From an uncultured Clostridia bacterium (GTDB lineage Bacteria; Bacillota; Clostridia; Christensenellales; CALVMC01): a stretch of DNA of 64,000 nt. Made by a program: the position numbers and the translations under genes. The stretch covers positions 44,707 through 108,706 of the forward strand of contig CALVMC010000005.1 in the NCBI GenBank assembly GCA_944342015.1, given 5' to 3'. Positions within the stretch are counted from its first letter, which is position 1, and each line of letters begins with the position of its first letter. The notes below the pieces were generated by a model. It was not told the origin of the DNA. It ran no database searches and saw nothing but the letters and a program-made list of their open reading frames with translations. Positions 47,294-54,306 of the stretch are shown one piece after another.

Positions 47294-48820
47294 TTATCCC
47301 TCCTTTTTAATATCGCCGACAGTCTGTCTGCCTGTTATGTCGCCCGAAAAATATGCGCTCGAATATCCCGAAAGCCTCATGGAATAGCCGCCTGCAAATC
47401 TGAGTCCTCTCGTTTTATGATCTTCTGCCATCATTAAAAGTCGGGGAGTCAAACCGTCCCAATACTGTGATTCGTATCCGTATATATCGCCTTCGGGATG
47501 TCCGCAGTAACGAGCGTAGGTCATAGGAGTTGCTATCGAAATTTCTTCTATGCTGTCCATAATTTTGCTTCCTGTATCTTGCTCGAACCTCTTTATCATT
47601 TCTTTTGCATACTCTTCTTTTGTTTTAAAGTAGTTTTCCGCAGTTACATTGCCCCAGTCGTCAGACATAAACAATGTTGTAAAATACATCATAGTCGTAC
47701 CTTTGGGAGAACACTCGGGATAAGCTCTGTTTAAGCAGACGGTAGCTTGTGCTCTGTTGTTTTTAATAGTTTTCATTAATTCGTACTGTTTTACCGTGTC
47801 CATTGTGTCGTATAAAAAGTAGTTATGGTTTTCTATTCCCAATTCATCGGCACTTTTATTTAAGCCTAAAAACAGAGTAAAACCTCTGCCGGCAAGTTTT
47901 CTTGCATTTGTTTCCCTGATAATCTGTTCGGGAACTTTGTCAATCATTCTGCCGTACACAATGTGAGGAGCGCAGTTTGCAATTACATGTCTTGTTTTTA
48001 TTTCTCTTCCGCCGTTTAACACTACGCCTTCTACTCCGTTATCCTGCTTGCTTGTGATAATCTTTACGGCTTCGGTATTGAACCAGATATCGCCGCCTAA
48101 TTCTCTTATTCTTTCTACAAGCGCCAAAGAAATTTCGTGTGAACGCATCTTCGGCATAGATGCGCCTTTTGTTATATATCTGTATACCATGGAAGCATAG
48201 TGAACAAAACTCAAATCATCGCAATGCGCTCCAAGATAGCACCAATATGCGTTTAAAATATCCTTTGCTTTCTTTGGCATTTTTATAGCATTAAGTACTT
48301 CGTTTACGGAATATGAACCTACTTTAACGAAATTTGCATGTTCGCTGAGCATTACTTTTTGGTCTGTTACTCCGTTGACAGAGTTAGTATAAGCTTGCGC
48401 TGCATGAACATTTTTAGCAAGTTCAAAGAATTTTTCTATTGAATCTTTGCTTTCAGGTACATAACTTACCATTTTGTCAATAAAGTTTTTAACACCGAAA
48501 GGCATTGTTGCGTCGATTTTTTCTTCCTTAGATATGACTCTGTACGCTTCGGGAATTTCCAGCCATTCGATTTTATCCGTTACTCCCAATGAATCGAAAA
48601 GAGCTCTTACATCGCCGCTGTTGTCTTTCGTTCCGAAATCGTTAAGTTCGTGTAGTGACGCTTCGAATTCGAATCTGCCCCTTCTGAAACTCGTAGCAAA
48701 GCCACCCGGCAGATTGTGTTTTTCAACTACAAGTACCTTTGCTCCACCTTGTAATAAGCGAATGGCTGCAACAAGTCCGCCGTTTCCTGCGCCTATTACC
48801 ACTGCATCGTATTTTTCCAT
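47294..48820 (-). CDS. FAD-dependent oxidoreductase, phytoene desaturase/retinol saturase type
   Basis: The 508-residue enzyme starts with the dinucleotide-binding motif VIGAGNGGLVAAIRLLQGG and VVEKHNLPGGFATSFRRG, typical of the CrtI/CarC/retinol-saturase group. The C-terminal FAD segment GLRFAGGYSMRLSGYSSAY is present, so both FAD-binding parts are intact. These enzymes saturate, desaturate or isomerise polyene or lipid-like substrates. There are no other carotenoid genes in the window, so carotenoid synthesis is not supported. It lies 10 bases after the TetR gene and 3 bases before the reductase gene in one operon. Substrate unknown. Confidence 0.82.
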   Translation of the reverse strand: MEKYDAVVIGAGNGGLVAAIRLLQGGAKVLVVEKHNLPGGFATSFRRGRFEFEASLHELNDFGTKDNSGDVRALFDSLGVTDKIEWLEIPEAYRVISKEEKIDATMPFGVKNFIDKMVSYVPESKDSIEKFFELAKNVHAAQAYTNSVNGVTDQKVMLSEHANFVKVGSYSVNEVLNAIKMPKKAKDILNAYWCYLGAHCDDLSFVHYASMVYRYITKGASMPKMRSHEISLALVERIRELGGDIWFNTEAVKIITSKQDNGVEGVVLNGGREIKTRHVIANCAPHIVYGRMIDKVPEQIIRETNARKLAGRGFTLFLGLNKSADELGIENHNYFLYDTMDTVKQYELMKTIKNNRAQATVCLNRAYPECSPKGTTMMYFTTLFMSDDWGNVTAENYFKTKEEYAKEMIKRFEQDTGSKIMDSIEEISIATPMTYARYCGHPEGDIYGYESQYWDGLTPRLLMMAEDHKTRGLRFAGGYSMRLSGYSSAYFSGDITGRQTVGDIKKEG

Positions 48821-48830
48821 TTTTCCCTCC

Positions 48831-49397
48831 TTAATTTTGATTTTCTTCTTTTATTTTTAAAAGTATTCCTTTATATATATCCGTCAGCATAGAACTTATT
48901 TTATCGTCATCGAAAACCGCCGTGTCGGTTGCCATCATTGTAGCGATTCCGTGACAAAAAAGCCATAGTTCTTCAAAAACCCGCTCCGCATTCTCTTGCG
49001 TAAGCATCTCTTCGTTTTGTATTACATTTATTATATAAGGCTTGTTTTTATCGCTCGAAATGGTATTCTCTCTTATTTTTTTAGAACCCATATAAAGTAG
49101 TTTAAAAAGTTCTTTTTCGTCCTGTGCGAATTTTATATAGTTTATTCCGATTGCCTTATAAGGATTCATATCTTTTATTTCTCTTTTTAAGTAACTTTCA
49201 AATAGCTGCGAGGCTTTTTCAATAACGGCTTCTTTTACGTCGTTCATATTCTCATACCACCAAAAAATCGGTTGAGTGGAACAGTTAAGTTCTTTGGCAA
49301 GTTTGCTTGCGCTGAGTTTTTCCATTCCGCTTCTTTTAACGATTTTATAAGCCGTATCTAAAATTTTTTCTTTTGAAACCTTTATTTTAGGTGCCAT
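48831..49397 (-). CDS. TetR-family transcriptional regulator
   Basis: The 188-residue protein has a typical TetR DNA-binding domain: KEKILDTAYKIVKRSGMEKL, then SASKLAKELNCSTQPIFWWY. A ligand-binding C-terminal helical domain of WHG/TetR-C type follows (LFKLLYMGSKKIRENTIS). I place the start at MAPKIKVSKEK because GAGGGA lies 4 bases upstream; the longer frame would begin inside the promoter. It heads the oxidoreductase operon, and its promoter contains an inverted repeat over the -10 box. Autorepression and control of the two redox genes by a hydrophobic ligand is inferred. Confidence 0.9.
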   Translation of the reverse strand: MAPKIKVSKEKILDTAYKIVKRSGMEKLSASKLAKELNCSTQPIFWWYENMNDVKEAVIEKASQLFESYLKREIKDMNPYKAIGINYIKFAQDEKELFKLLYMGSKKIRENTISSDKNKPYIINVIQNEEMLTQENAERVFEELWLFCHGIATMMATDTAVFDDDKISSMLTDIYKGILLKIKEENQN

Positions 49398-49418
49398 AAT
49401 TCCCTCTGTACCTATATT

Positions 49419-49450
49419 TATATAATACCCATTATATATCAAAAAGTCAA
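49419..49450 (-). promoter_or_regulatory. Promoter and overlapping palindromic operator of the TetR operon
   Basis: On the minus strand TTGACT, a 17-base spacer and TATTAT (49422-49450). The palindrome TATATAAT-N4-ATTATATA at 49419-49438 covers the -10 region, the usual place for a TetR operator. Confidence 0.65.
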
Positions 49451-49651
49451 TATCTTTATTAAATTTTTCTTTGCTAATCTTAAATTAAAACAGAAAATTT
49501 TGTTTTATAATAAATTATTAATAAAATTCAAAACAATATAATTAATATGATTATGTTTTTTAAAATTTTTTAGTTATATTCATTTCAACTTATTATAAAA
49601 AAATCGCAAATTTAATGCGCTTTTTCAAATAAATATTTTTTTTAATATCTG

Positions 49652-49840
49652 TTAAAATTTATTTTGTTTTGCTTTTACTTTATGACGACCGCTTTCAACC
49701 TTGCTGAACATATACAGTCCTTCGGAATTTGTTTTTGTCGTTGCTATTAATTCTTCTTTTCCGTCCTCGTTTATTTTGTAGAGTCCGACAAAAGCATTGA
49801 CTAAAACAATCCCTTTATTTTTTATTTGTTTAATAGGGAG
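49652..49840 (-). pseudogene. Remnant of a Cna-B/prealbumin-like surface-protein repeat
   Basis: A minus-strand frame of about 60 codons, bounded by stops and lacking a start codon, reads NAFVGLYKINEDGKEELIA, then TTKTNSEGLYMFSKVESGRH. This is the pattern of Cna-B or carboxypeptidase-regulatory-like beta-sandwich repeats found in surface proteins (x-G-L-Y-x-F-x-x-V-x-x-G). No membrane anchor or remaining parent gene is nearby. It is best read as a decayed fragment overlapping the upstream region of the next gene. Confidence 0.55.
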
Positions 49841-49848
49841 GTATTTTT

Positions 49849-50085
49849 ATGAAAATCATTACTTTGGGAAGCTGTTGTAAAAAATCGACACAAAACCATC
49901 AGAATGCGGTTATTGCTGCAAAAAATTGTGGGGTGGAAGAACCTGTAAATTTATCGGATATAAATGAAATTATGCGCTATGGCGTTATGATGACGCCCGC
50001 AATCGTCATAGACGGAAAAGTTGTTTCGACCGGTAGAATGCTTTCCGTAGAACAAATAGAGAAGTTAATCAAAGTGCGTATGTGA
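49849..50085 (+). CDS. Thioredoxin-fold small protein with degenerate CxxC
   Basis: The 78-residue protein resembles the small thioredoxin-like (redox-active disulfide protein 2) family found with arsenic-resistance genes: MKIITLGS start, MMTPAIVIDGKVVSTGRML, and VEQIEKLIK end. The family active site is usually G-C-x-x-C; here it reads SCCKKST, so the second cysteine is serine. An extra cysteine precedes the first. Thiol-disulfide exchange would be impaired unless the neighbouring cysteine substitutes. GGGAGG precedes the ATG. The stop overlaps the next gene's GTG start. Confidence 0.75.
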   Translation: MKIITLGSCCKKSTQNHQNAVIAAKNCGVEEPVNLSDINEIMRYGVMMTPAIVIDGKVVSTGRMLSVEQIEKLIKVRM

Positions 50086-50522
50086 TTAATATGAATGAAA
50101 AAAACAGTTCTGAGCTATGTGTTATCAAGCCCAAAGTAGCCTTTGTGTGCGTTCATAATTCATGCCTTAGTCAAATTGCGGAGCGTATAGGAAAAATATT
50201 CGCATCAGATGTTTTCGACAGCTATTCTGCCGGAACGGAATTAAAAGACAGCATTAACACAGACGCTGTAAGATTGATGAAAAAAATCTACGGAGTGGAT
50301 ATGGAAGAAACTCAGTACAGTAAGTTGCTTTTTGATATTCCTGTTCCCGATGTTGTTATCTTGATGGGATGTAATGTTTGTTGTCCTGTTCTTCCTGCGC
50401 AGTATTCGGAAAACTGGAATCTCGATGATCCGAGCGGTAAATCAGATTTAGAGTTTGAGAAAGTTATATGTGAAATCCAAAAGAAAATTTTAGCTTTGAA
50501 AGAAAAATTGCGGATAAAATAA
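50082..50522 (+). CDS. ArsC-like arsenate reductase with altered phosphatase loop
   Basis: The 146-residue protein is of the low-molecular-weight phosphatase/thioredoxin-coupled arsenate reductase type. The P-loop of active enzymes is C-x4-C-R-S; here it is CVHNSCLSQIAERIG, with the arginine replaced by leucine (codon ctt, one base from cgt). A redox cysteine pair is present in LMGCNVCCPVLP, and LDDPSGKSD carries the general-acid aspartate. The missing arginine binds the oxyanion, so loss of activity is expected. The GTG start overlaps the previous stop; an ATG 9 bases later is an alternative. There is no arsR, arsB or acr3 nearby, so this looks like a decayed arsenic cassette. Confidence 0.75.
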   Translation: MINMNEKNSSELCVIKPKVAFVCVHNSCLSQIAERIGKIFASDVFDSYSAGTELKDSINTDAVRLMKKIYGVDMEETQYSKLLFDIPVPDVVILMGCNVCCPVLPAQYSENWNLDDPSGKSDLEFEKVICEIQKKILALKEKLRIK

Positions 50523-50874
50523 TATACTTTTTAACAATATTATGCTTGTCATTTGAGTCAAAGCCATAAAGAATCATCAACTGATCTGTTAAAAAAGCCC
50601 AAATAATTCTGATAAGCCTTACATTTTAACTTGCAATTTTTTAATTATTTTAAAGGGTGCTTTACAGAAATCAAAAACATAATTCTATATCGAAGATTGG
50701 TTAGCCGTGCTATGATAACCGCAATGAAAATGCAAAATTCTGAAATAATTTAATAGTTCGATTGATTTCGTCGATTTAAAAAAGCCATATACATATCTTT
50801 TTTGTGCAACATAGAAATACTATTGTCTCGCAATATAAATTTAGTTATTTTCAATAATACCTTCAACGCTTTAA
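50523..50874. other. Intergenic stretch after the arsenic-type genes
   Basis: About 350 bases in which I support no gene, promoter or hairpin. It is AT-rich and leads directly into the start-less frame that follows. Confidence 0.4.
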
Positions 50875-51189
50875 TATAAAAAAAGAGCCGCATTTTCAAA
50901 CGCAACTCTGTTTGGCGGCGCAAGCGCACCTGAATTCGAACCTTTTGCAAAAATAACAAATGCCAACACCGAAAAAGGAGAGATTGAAACCAAAAACGAC
51001 GAAACTGCAATTGCAAATGAGAAAGTTGAAACCAAAAACAAGAAAAGGGGAAACCCCAAAGACAAAAACAAAAAGTCGACACTCGCTATTCAAAGATTTT
51101 CAAACCACATCAAGTTCATCGACTACATCCCAACCCACGAGATAATAACTTATAGACATTTGTTTGCCTACGGGTTTTATATTTTTTAG
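50875..51189 (+). pseudogene. Start-less frame ending in FSNHIKF segment, copy 1
   Basis: An open frame of 104 codons runs from the stop at 50872 to the TAG at 51187 with no ATG. Its first part reads FSNATLFGGASAPEFEPFA, then a Lys/Asn/Glu/Thr-rich stretch, then IQRFSNHIKFIDYIPTHEII and TYRHLFAYGF. The last 30 codons are repeated at 53142-53231 with mainly silent differences. No family recognised. It could be the 3' end of a gene left by recombination, a gene with an unusual start, or one joined by frameshift. Confidence 0.5.
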
Positions 51190-51253
51190 TGCCATATGAA
51201 TCTCTAAAATATAAAAAATGGCATATAATGTTTAATTTTAAAAAATACCGTGT

Positions 51254-51311
51254 TATACTATATTTTATAGAGGTTGAAGAAATAGATTTTTCTTCAGCCT
51301 CTTGTGTTTTT
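51254..51311 (+). terminator. Leader with -10 box and strong hairpin terminator before DUF4417 pair
   Basis: A TATACT box (51254-51259, weak -35) is followed 10 bases later by the hairpin AGAGGTTGAAGAAA / TTTCTTCAGCCTCT (51269-51302). A T-rich tail TTGTGTTTTT follows. The hairpin ends 25 bases before the ribosome site and ATG of the next gene. It either ends upstream transcripts or attenuates its own promoter. The hairpin is clear; the promoter is weakly supported. Confidence 0.65.
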
Positions 51312-51335
51312 AAATTATTTTAAGGAGGTGAGATA

Positions 51336-51620
51336 ATGGGCTCAGGCGGTGTGCCAAATCGTGGAGTAGAAAAATCGTATGCAAGAAAGCTGGAGCGTAC
51401 ATACAAACAAAACACAAGAGTCGATCGCTATAAAAATGGCAAGAAAGTGCAAAGCCGGTGGTATGATAACAATGGCAGGGCATTAAGGAATAGAGATTAT
51501 GAACATCAAGATGCTCATCATAACCATGCATTTCCGCATGATCATGAATGGAATTGGAATGGAGATAATGGAATAAGAAATCCAGAACCATTAACACCAG
51601 ACTATGATAATTTTAATTAA
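51336..51620 (+). CDS. Small His/Asp-rich protein preceding DUF4417 gene
   Basis: The 94-residue protein follows a strong AAGGAGGTGA ribosome site. It is Gly-rich then basic (GSGGVPNRGVEKSYARKLER), followed by KNGKKVQSRWYDNNGRALR and a His-rich end DYEHQDAHHNHAFPHDHEW. The R-W-Y/F-D-x-x-G-R-A plus His-cluster arrangement recalls short domains seen next to phage head genes and in some polymorphic toxin C-termini. I cannot assign function, and this likeness is from memory. It lies 12 bases before the DUF4417 gene and is clearly co-transcribed with it. No signal peptide. Confidence 0.7.
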   Translation: MGSGGVPNRGVEKSYARKLERTYKQNTRVDRYKNGKKVQSRWYDNNGRALRNRDYEHQDAHHNHAFPHDHEWNWNGDNGIRNPEPLTPDYDNFN

Positions 51621-51632
51621 AAAGGGGGTTAT

Positions 51633-52817
51633 ATGAAAGAACAAACAGAATATGAAATTGAAAAGCAAAAGAATAAACAAAAATTGGTTCGTAATGAATT
51701 TTTATATTATAATCAATCTCAGGGGAAATATAATTTTCCTTTAATCAAGAAACAAGAGATTGACATAAATAAAATTAAATTTTTATCTATTGTAAATACT
51801 AAAAATACTGACATGGAAAATAAAGATAAAACTATACATTTTTTCACATACGACTGGAAATTTGAAAAAGTTTATCAAAATGCAGAGGAAGAACTTGAAA
51901 AATTAAGTCAATATTATTGTCTTTTGAGTCCTGATTTTAGTATATTTACCAACATGCCAATGGCACTTCAAATAGAAAGTGTGTTTAAAAATCGTTGGTG
52001 TGGTGCTTACTGGCAAAGTAAAGAATTAAAAGTTATTCCAACCGTATCTTGGGGAGATGAAAGAAGTTTTGATTTTTGTTTTGATGGCATAGAAGAAGGC
52101 TCAATAGTTGCAGTTTGTACTTATTATAGAGAAAATTGTGAAGAGGAATTTATGCTTGGATACAATAAAATGTTGGAAAAAATTAAGCCGAGTGCTATAA
52201 TATGTTATGATGAACCATTTAAAGCAATGAAGGGAAATATAACAGAATTTTTGCCTACAACATATGAATGGACTAAAAATTTAGACTGGAAAGATTTAGT
52301 TCGCTTTAAATGGGAAAAACAAAATAAAAATGTTATAGGTTTAAATCCAAAAGATTTTAAATATTTTAAATATGATGATCCAGGAGAAAAAATGAATTTA
52401 AAAGCATGTTATGTTTGTGGAAAAGTTGTTGCCATTGATCAGTTTGGTCATGGCGATTGTGAAAATTGTGGTTGGGCTCAAGATCCAGTATTAGTAAAAA
52501 TGCCCGATAAGGTTATGTATCCAAATCGAGTTTCTCTAAATAAAGCAAAAACTTTGTACAAACAGAGTAAGAAACTTGAACCAGATTTAGATGACTTTAT
52601 TGATGGACTTTTTATGTATAGTGAGATGGTATTTACATACAATAATGTCGAATATGAAGTATTTTTAAAGCCAAATAAGAATATTATTTTATGTTCGTCA
52701 TCAATGCAACAGGAATATACCACAAGGGAAGAGTTTAAAAACAATGCAAATATAAATGGGTTGCTCTTAAAAGATATTTGGCACAATGTGACAAATGCTG
52801 ATTATATGCAGGGATAG
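51633..52817 (+). CDS. DUF4417 protein with C-terminal zinc-ribbon
   Basis: Residues 85-220 match DUF4417, a family common on mobile elements: LLSPDFSIFTNMPMALQIES, then NRWCGAYWQSKELKVIPTVS and WGDERSFDFCFDGIEEGS, then KIKPSAIICYDEPF. Function unknown; a nuclease- or ligand-binding role has not been shown. The first 80 residues are a Lys-rich extension. After residue 250 is a four-cysteine ribbon, CYVCGKVVAIDQFGHGDCEN followed by CGW (CxxC...CxxC), then about 100 unrecognised residues. Such a C-terminal addition makes it longer (394) than the usual 200-300. AT-rich codons unlike the host core. A terminator follows 67 bases after the stop. Confidence 0.8.
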   Translation: MKEQTEYEIEKQKNKQKLVRNEFLYYNQSQGKYNFPLIKKQEIDINKIKFLSIVNTKNTDMENKDKTIHFFTYDWKFEKVYQNAEEELEKLSQYYCLLSPDFSIFTNMPMALQIESVFKNRWCGAYWQSKELKVIPTVSWGDERSFDFCFDGIEEGSIVAVCTYYRENCEEEFMLGYNKMLEKIKPSAIICYDEPFKAMKGNITEFLPTTYEWTKNLDWKDLVRFKWEKQNKNVIGLNPKDFKYFKYDDPGEKMNLKACYVCGKVVAIDQFGHGDCENCGWAQDPVLVKMPDKVMYPNRVSLNKAKTLYKQSKKLEPDLDDFIDGLFMYSEMVFTYNNVEYEVFLKPNKNIILCSSSMQQEYTTREEFKNNANINGLLLKDIWHNVTNADYMQG

Positions 52818-52884
52818 CAAAATTTATTTTTTTTCAAATACAAATAACACATAATAACTATATGTAATTGTAAAAAATATTAGT

Positions 52885-52922
52885 CCGAAAGCCTATATAA
52901 ATTGACTTTCGGGCTTTTTTAT
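52885..52922 (+). terminator. Terminator after DUF4417 pair
   Basis: CCGAAAG / CTTTCGG stem around a 14-base loop, then GGC and six T. Confidence 0.75.
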
Positions 52923-52994
52923 GTAAAGAATATATAATAAATGAAAAATTAAACATTAACACTATCTCAGCCAAGGTACAAAATGAAAATTTAA

Positions 52995-53246
52995 ACTGAT
53001 ACTGACTTAACTAAAACCGCAAACGAAAAATTTAAGCCTGAAATCAGGGAAGAACTAAACACAAACATAGAAAGCAAATTAAAAACGAAAAACAAACAAA
53101 TAATTAAGACCAAAACAAAAAATAAAGCAACCCCACCAACCATTCAAAAATTTTCAAACCACATCAAGTTCATCGACTACATTCCAATCCACGAAATCAT
53201 AACCTACCGCCACTTGTTTGCCTATGGGTTTATGTGGAATAAATAA
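52995..53246 (+). pseudogene. Start-less frame ending in FSNHIKF segment, copy 2
   Basis: A frame of 83 codons opens after the stop at 52992 and closes at TAA 53244 without an ATG. A Lys/Thr/Asn-rich stretch precedes IQKFSNHIKFIDYIPIHEII and TYRHLFAYGF. Over the shared 30 codons (53142-53231) there are eight silent and two amino-acid-changing codon differences from copy 1. The two copies flank the DUF4417 pair in the same orientation. No family recognised. Confidence 0.5.
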
Positions 53247-53249
53247 TAA

Positions 53250-53432
53250 TTAAAACTCTTTTTTAAAAAAATTAATATTATTATAATATATTTCATGCAT
53301 ATCCATTGCATATTGATCTATATCTGTATTACTATATTTTTCTAAAGCGGATTTGTAGTGAGAATGAATAATTTTGTCATATTTTTCATAAAAATTATCA
53401 ATTAATTCCATTATAACAGATGCAAAATCCAT
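53250..53432 (-). CDS. 60-residue partner of the HEPN-like protein
   Basis: The ATG overlaps the stop of the upstream HEPN-like gene (TAATG), a classic coupling arrangement, so I use this start rather than the one 21 bases earlier. The product (MDFASVIMELIDNFYEKYDK start, NNINFFKKEF end) is mostly helical, rich in Tyr, Asp and Asn, and has no recognised domain. As the second gene after a HEPN-like protein it could be an antitoxin or binding partner, but it does not look like the MNT nucleotidyltransferases usually paired with HEPN toxins. Confidence 0.6.
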   Translation of the reverse strand: MDFASVIMELIDNFYEKYDKIIHSHYKSALEKYSNTDIDQYAMDMHEIYYNNINFFKKEF

Positions 53433-53926
53433 TATTGGTAAATTGTAAAGCATTTAAAATAATTATACATTGCAATGTTTTCTTTCGTTTTATGGGCATC
53501 TTCATGTTTTATGAGAGTAAAACTTGCAATAAATAAATCCTCTTCATTACTTTTACTCATCAAATTGCCAAAACCTAATTTAAGTTCAAAAATGTGTTGT
53601 AGGTAATTTCTCAATCCTAACAAAATTAGGTACCATTCATCTTCAAATAGAAAATTTATTGTTTTGATATACTTTTTTGTTTTAATAAAAGCAGAACTTA
53701 AGTCCTTTTCATATGAAAGTATATATTGCTTGATTATAGAAGAGGTAAGTATAAAATTGTTTAAAAGGCATGAAATTTGTTTATATTTCATATTCTTAAT
53801 TTTATGTCTTTTTTCATATGCAGATAAAAGAACACTGTAATTAAAACGAATATTATAAACTAAATTTCTTAGCGAATCCATGTTTTTAATTATTTTTGCA
53901 TATTTAAATTTGTTTTTATTATTCAT
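53432..53926 (-). CDS. HEPN-like helical protein (RNYLQH motif)
   Basis: The 164-residue protein is all-alpha and contains LILLGLRNYLQHIFELKLGF; RNYLQH fits the R-x4-H catalytic motif of HEPN RNases. HEPN proteins are frequent toxins or effectors in anti-phage systems. The rest (KMKYKQISC-type basic patches, ASFTLIKHEDAHKTKE) is unassigned. The start is placed at MNNKNKFKYAK: an extended -10 box (TGG then TATAAT) ends exactly 6 bases before this ATG with no ribosome site, suggesting a leaderless mRNA; the longer frame would start upstream of the promoter. It diverges from the six-gene operon. Confidence 0.65.
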   Translation of the reverse strand: MNNKNKFKYAKIIKNMDSLRNLVYNIRFNYSVLLSAYEKRHKIKNMKYKQISCLLNNFILTSSIIKQYILSYEKDLSSAFIKTKKYIKTINFLFEDEWYLILLGLRNYLQHIFELKLGFGNLMSKSNEEDLFIASFTLIKHEDAHKTKENIAMYNYFKCFTIYQ

Positions 53927-53932
53927 AAAAGC

Positions 53933-53941
53933 ATTATACCA
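53933..53941 (-). promoter_or_regulatory. Extended -10 promoter element of the HEPN-like gene
   Basis: On the minus strand TGGTATAAT ends 6 bases before ATG. There is no good -35 at 17 bases, consistent with an extended -10 promoter giving a leaderless transcript. Confidence 0.55.
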
Positions 53942-53984
53942 TATAAAAATATAAATGTATTCAATTTTTATAAATTTTAATTTT

Positions 53985-54002
53985 ATTGCCGATATCGGCA
54001 AT
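53985..54002. promoter_or_regulatory. Perfect 18-bp palindrome between divergent promoters
   Basis: ATTGCCGATATCGGCAAT is a perfect inverted repeat, placed 18 bases upstream of the -35 box of the defence operon and about 45 bases upstream of the HEPN-gene -10 box. A half-site ATCGGC recurs in the spacer of the plus-strand promoter (54037-54042). It is probably the operator for a regulator such as the helix-turn-helix protein of the operon. Confidence 0.7.
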
Positions 54003-54019
54003 TTTATTTTGCGAATTTA

Positions 54020-54048
54020 TTGACTTAAATATTGAAATCGGCTAAAAT
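54020..54048 (+). promoter_or_regulatory. Promoter of the six-gene defence operon
   Basis: TTGACT, a 17-base spacer and TAAAAT. The start site would be near 54055, followed by GTGAGG. That ribosome site is best spaced for an ATG at 54073 that opens an 8-codon frame overlapping the helix-turn-helix gene start at 54080. Confidence 0.7.
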
Positions 54049-54079
54049 TTAGACATCTAAAAGTGAGGTATTATGTTTA

Positions 54080-54265
54080 ATGGGAGTTTCAACGGTTAGC
54101 GAAATCGCAAAAAAGTGGGAAATAAGCGAAAGGTCAGTCCGTAACTACTGCCAGCAAGGTAGGGTAAAAGGTGCGGAACAGAAAGGGAAATTATGGCTAA
54201 TTCCTGAGGATGCCGAAAAACCAGAAAGGGTAATGCGAAAAACAAAATCATTATTAAATAAATAG
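54080..54265 (+). CDS. Small helix-turn-helix DNA-binding protein
   Basis: The 61-residue protein is a single winged/MerR-like helix-turn-helix domain: VSEIAKKWEISERSVRNYCQ (helices 1-3), then QGRVKGAEQKGKLWLIPEDA (the wing) and a short basic tail. Such excisionase-like proteins often lead restriction or DUF2075 operons and act as regulators. GTGAGG lies 12 bases upstream, far for a ribosome site, while a second ATG 7 bases upstream in another frame is ideally placed. Translation may therefore be coupled to that short frame. It is 41 bases before the helicase gene. Likely binds the nearby palindrome. Confidence 0.85.
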   Translation: MGVSTVSEIAKKWEISERSVRNYCQQGRVKGAEQKGKLWLIPEDAEKPERVMRKTKSLLNK

Positions 54266-54306
54266 GAAATTATTTAGATTTTAAGAAGAAGATTTAAAAA
54301 GGATTT

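Noticed and set aside
50920..50950. tRNA-like GGTTCGAATTC on the minus strand
   Set aside because: The T-arm pairing fails and no acceptor or anticodon arm can be drawn; the segment is inside the start-less frame.
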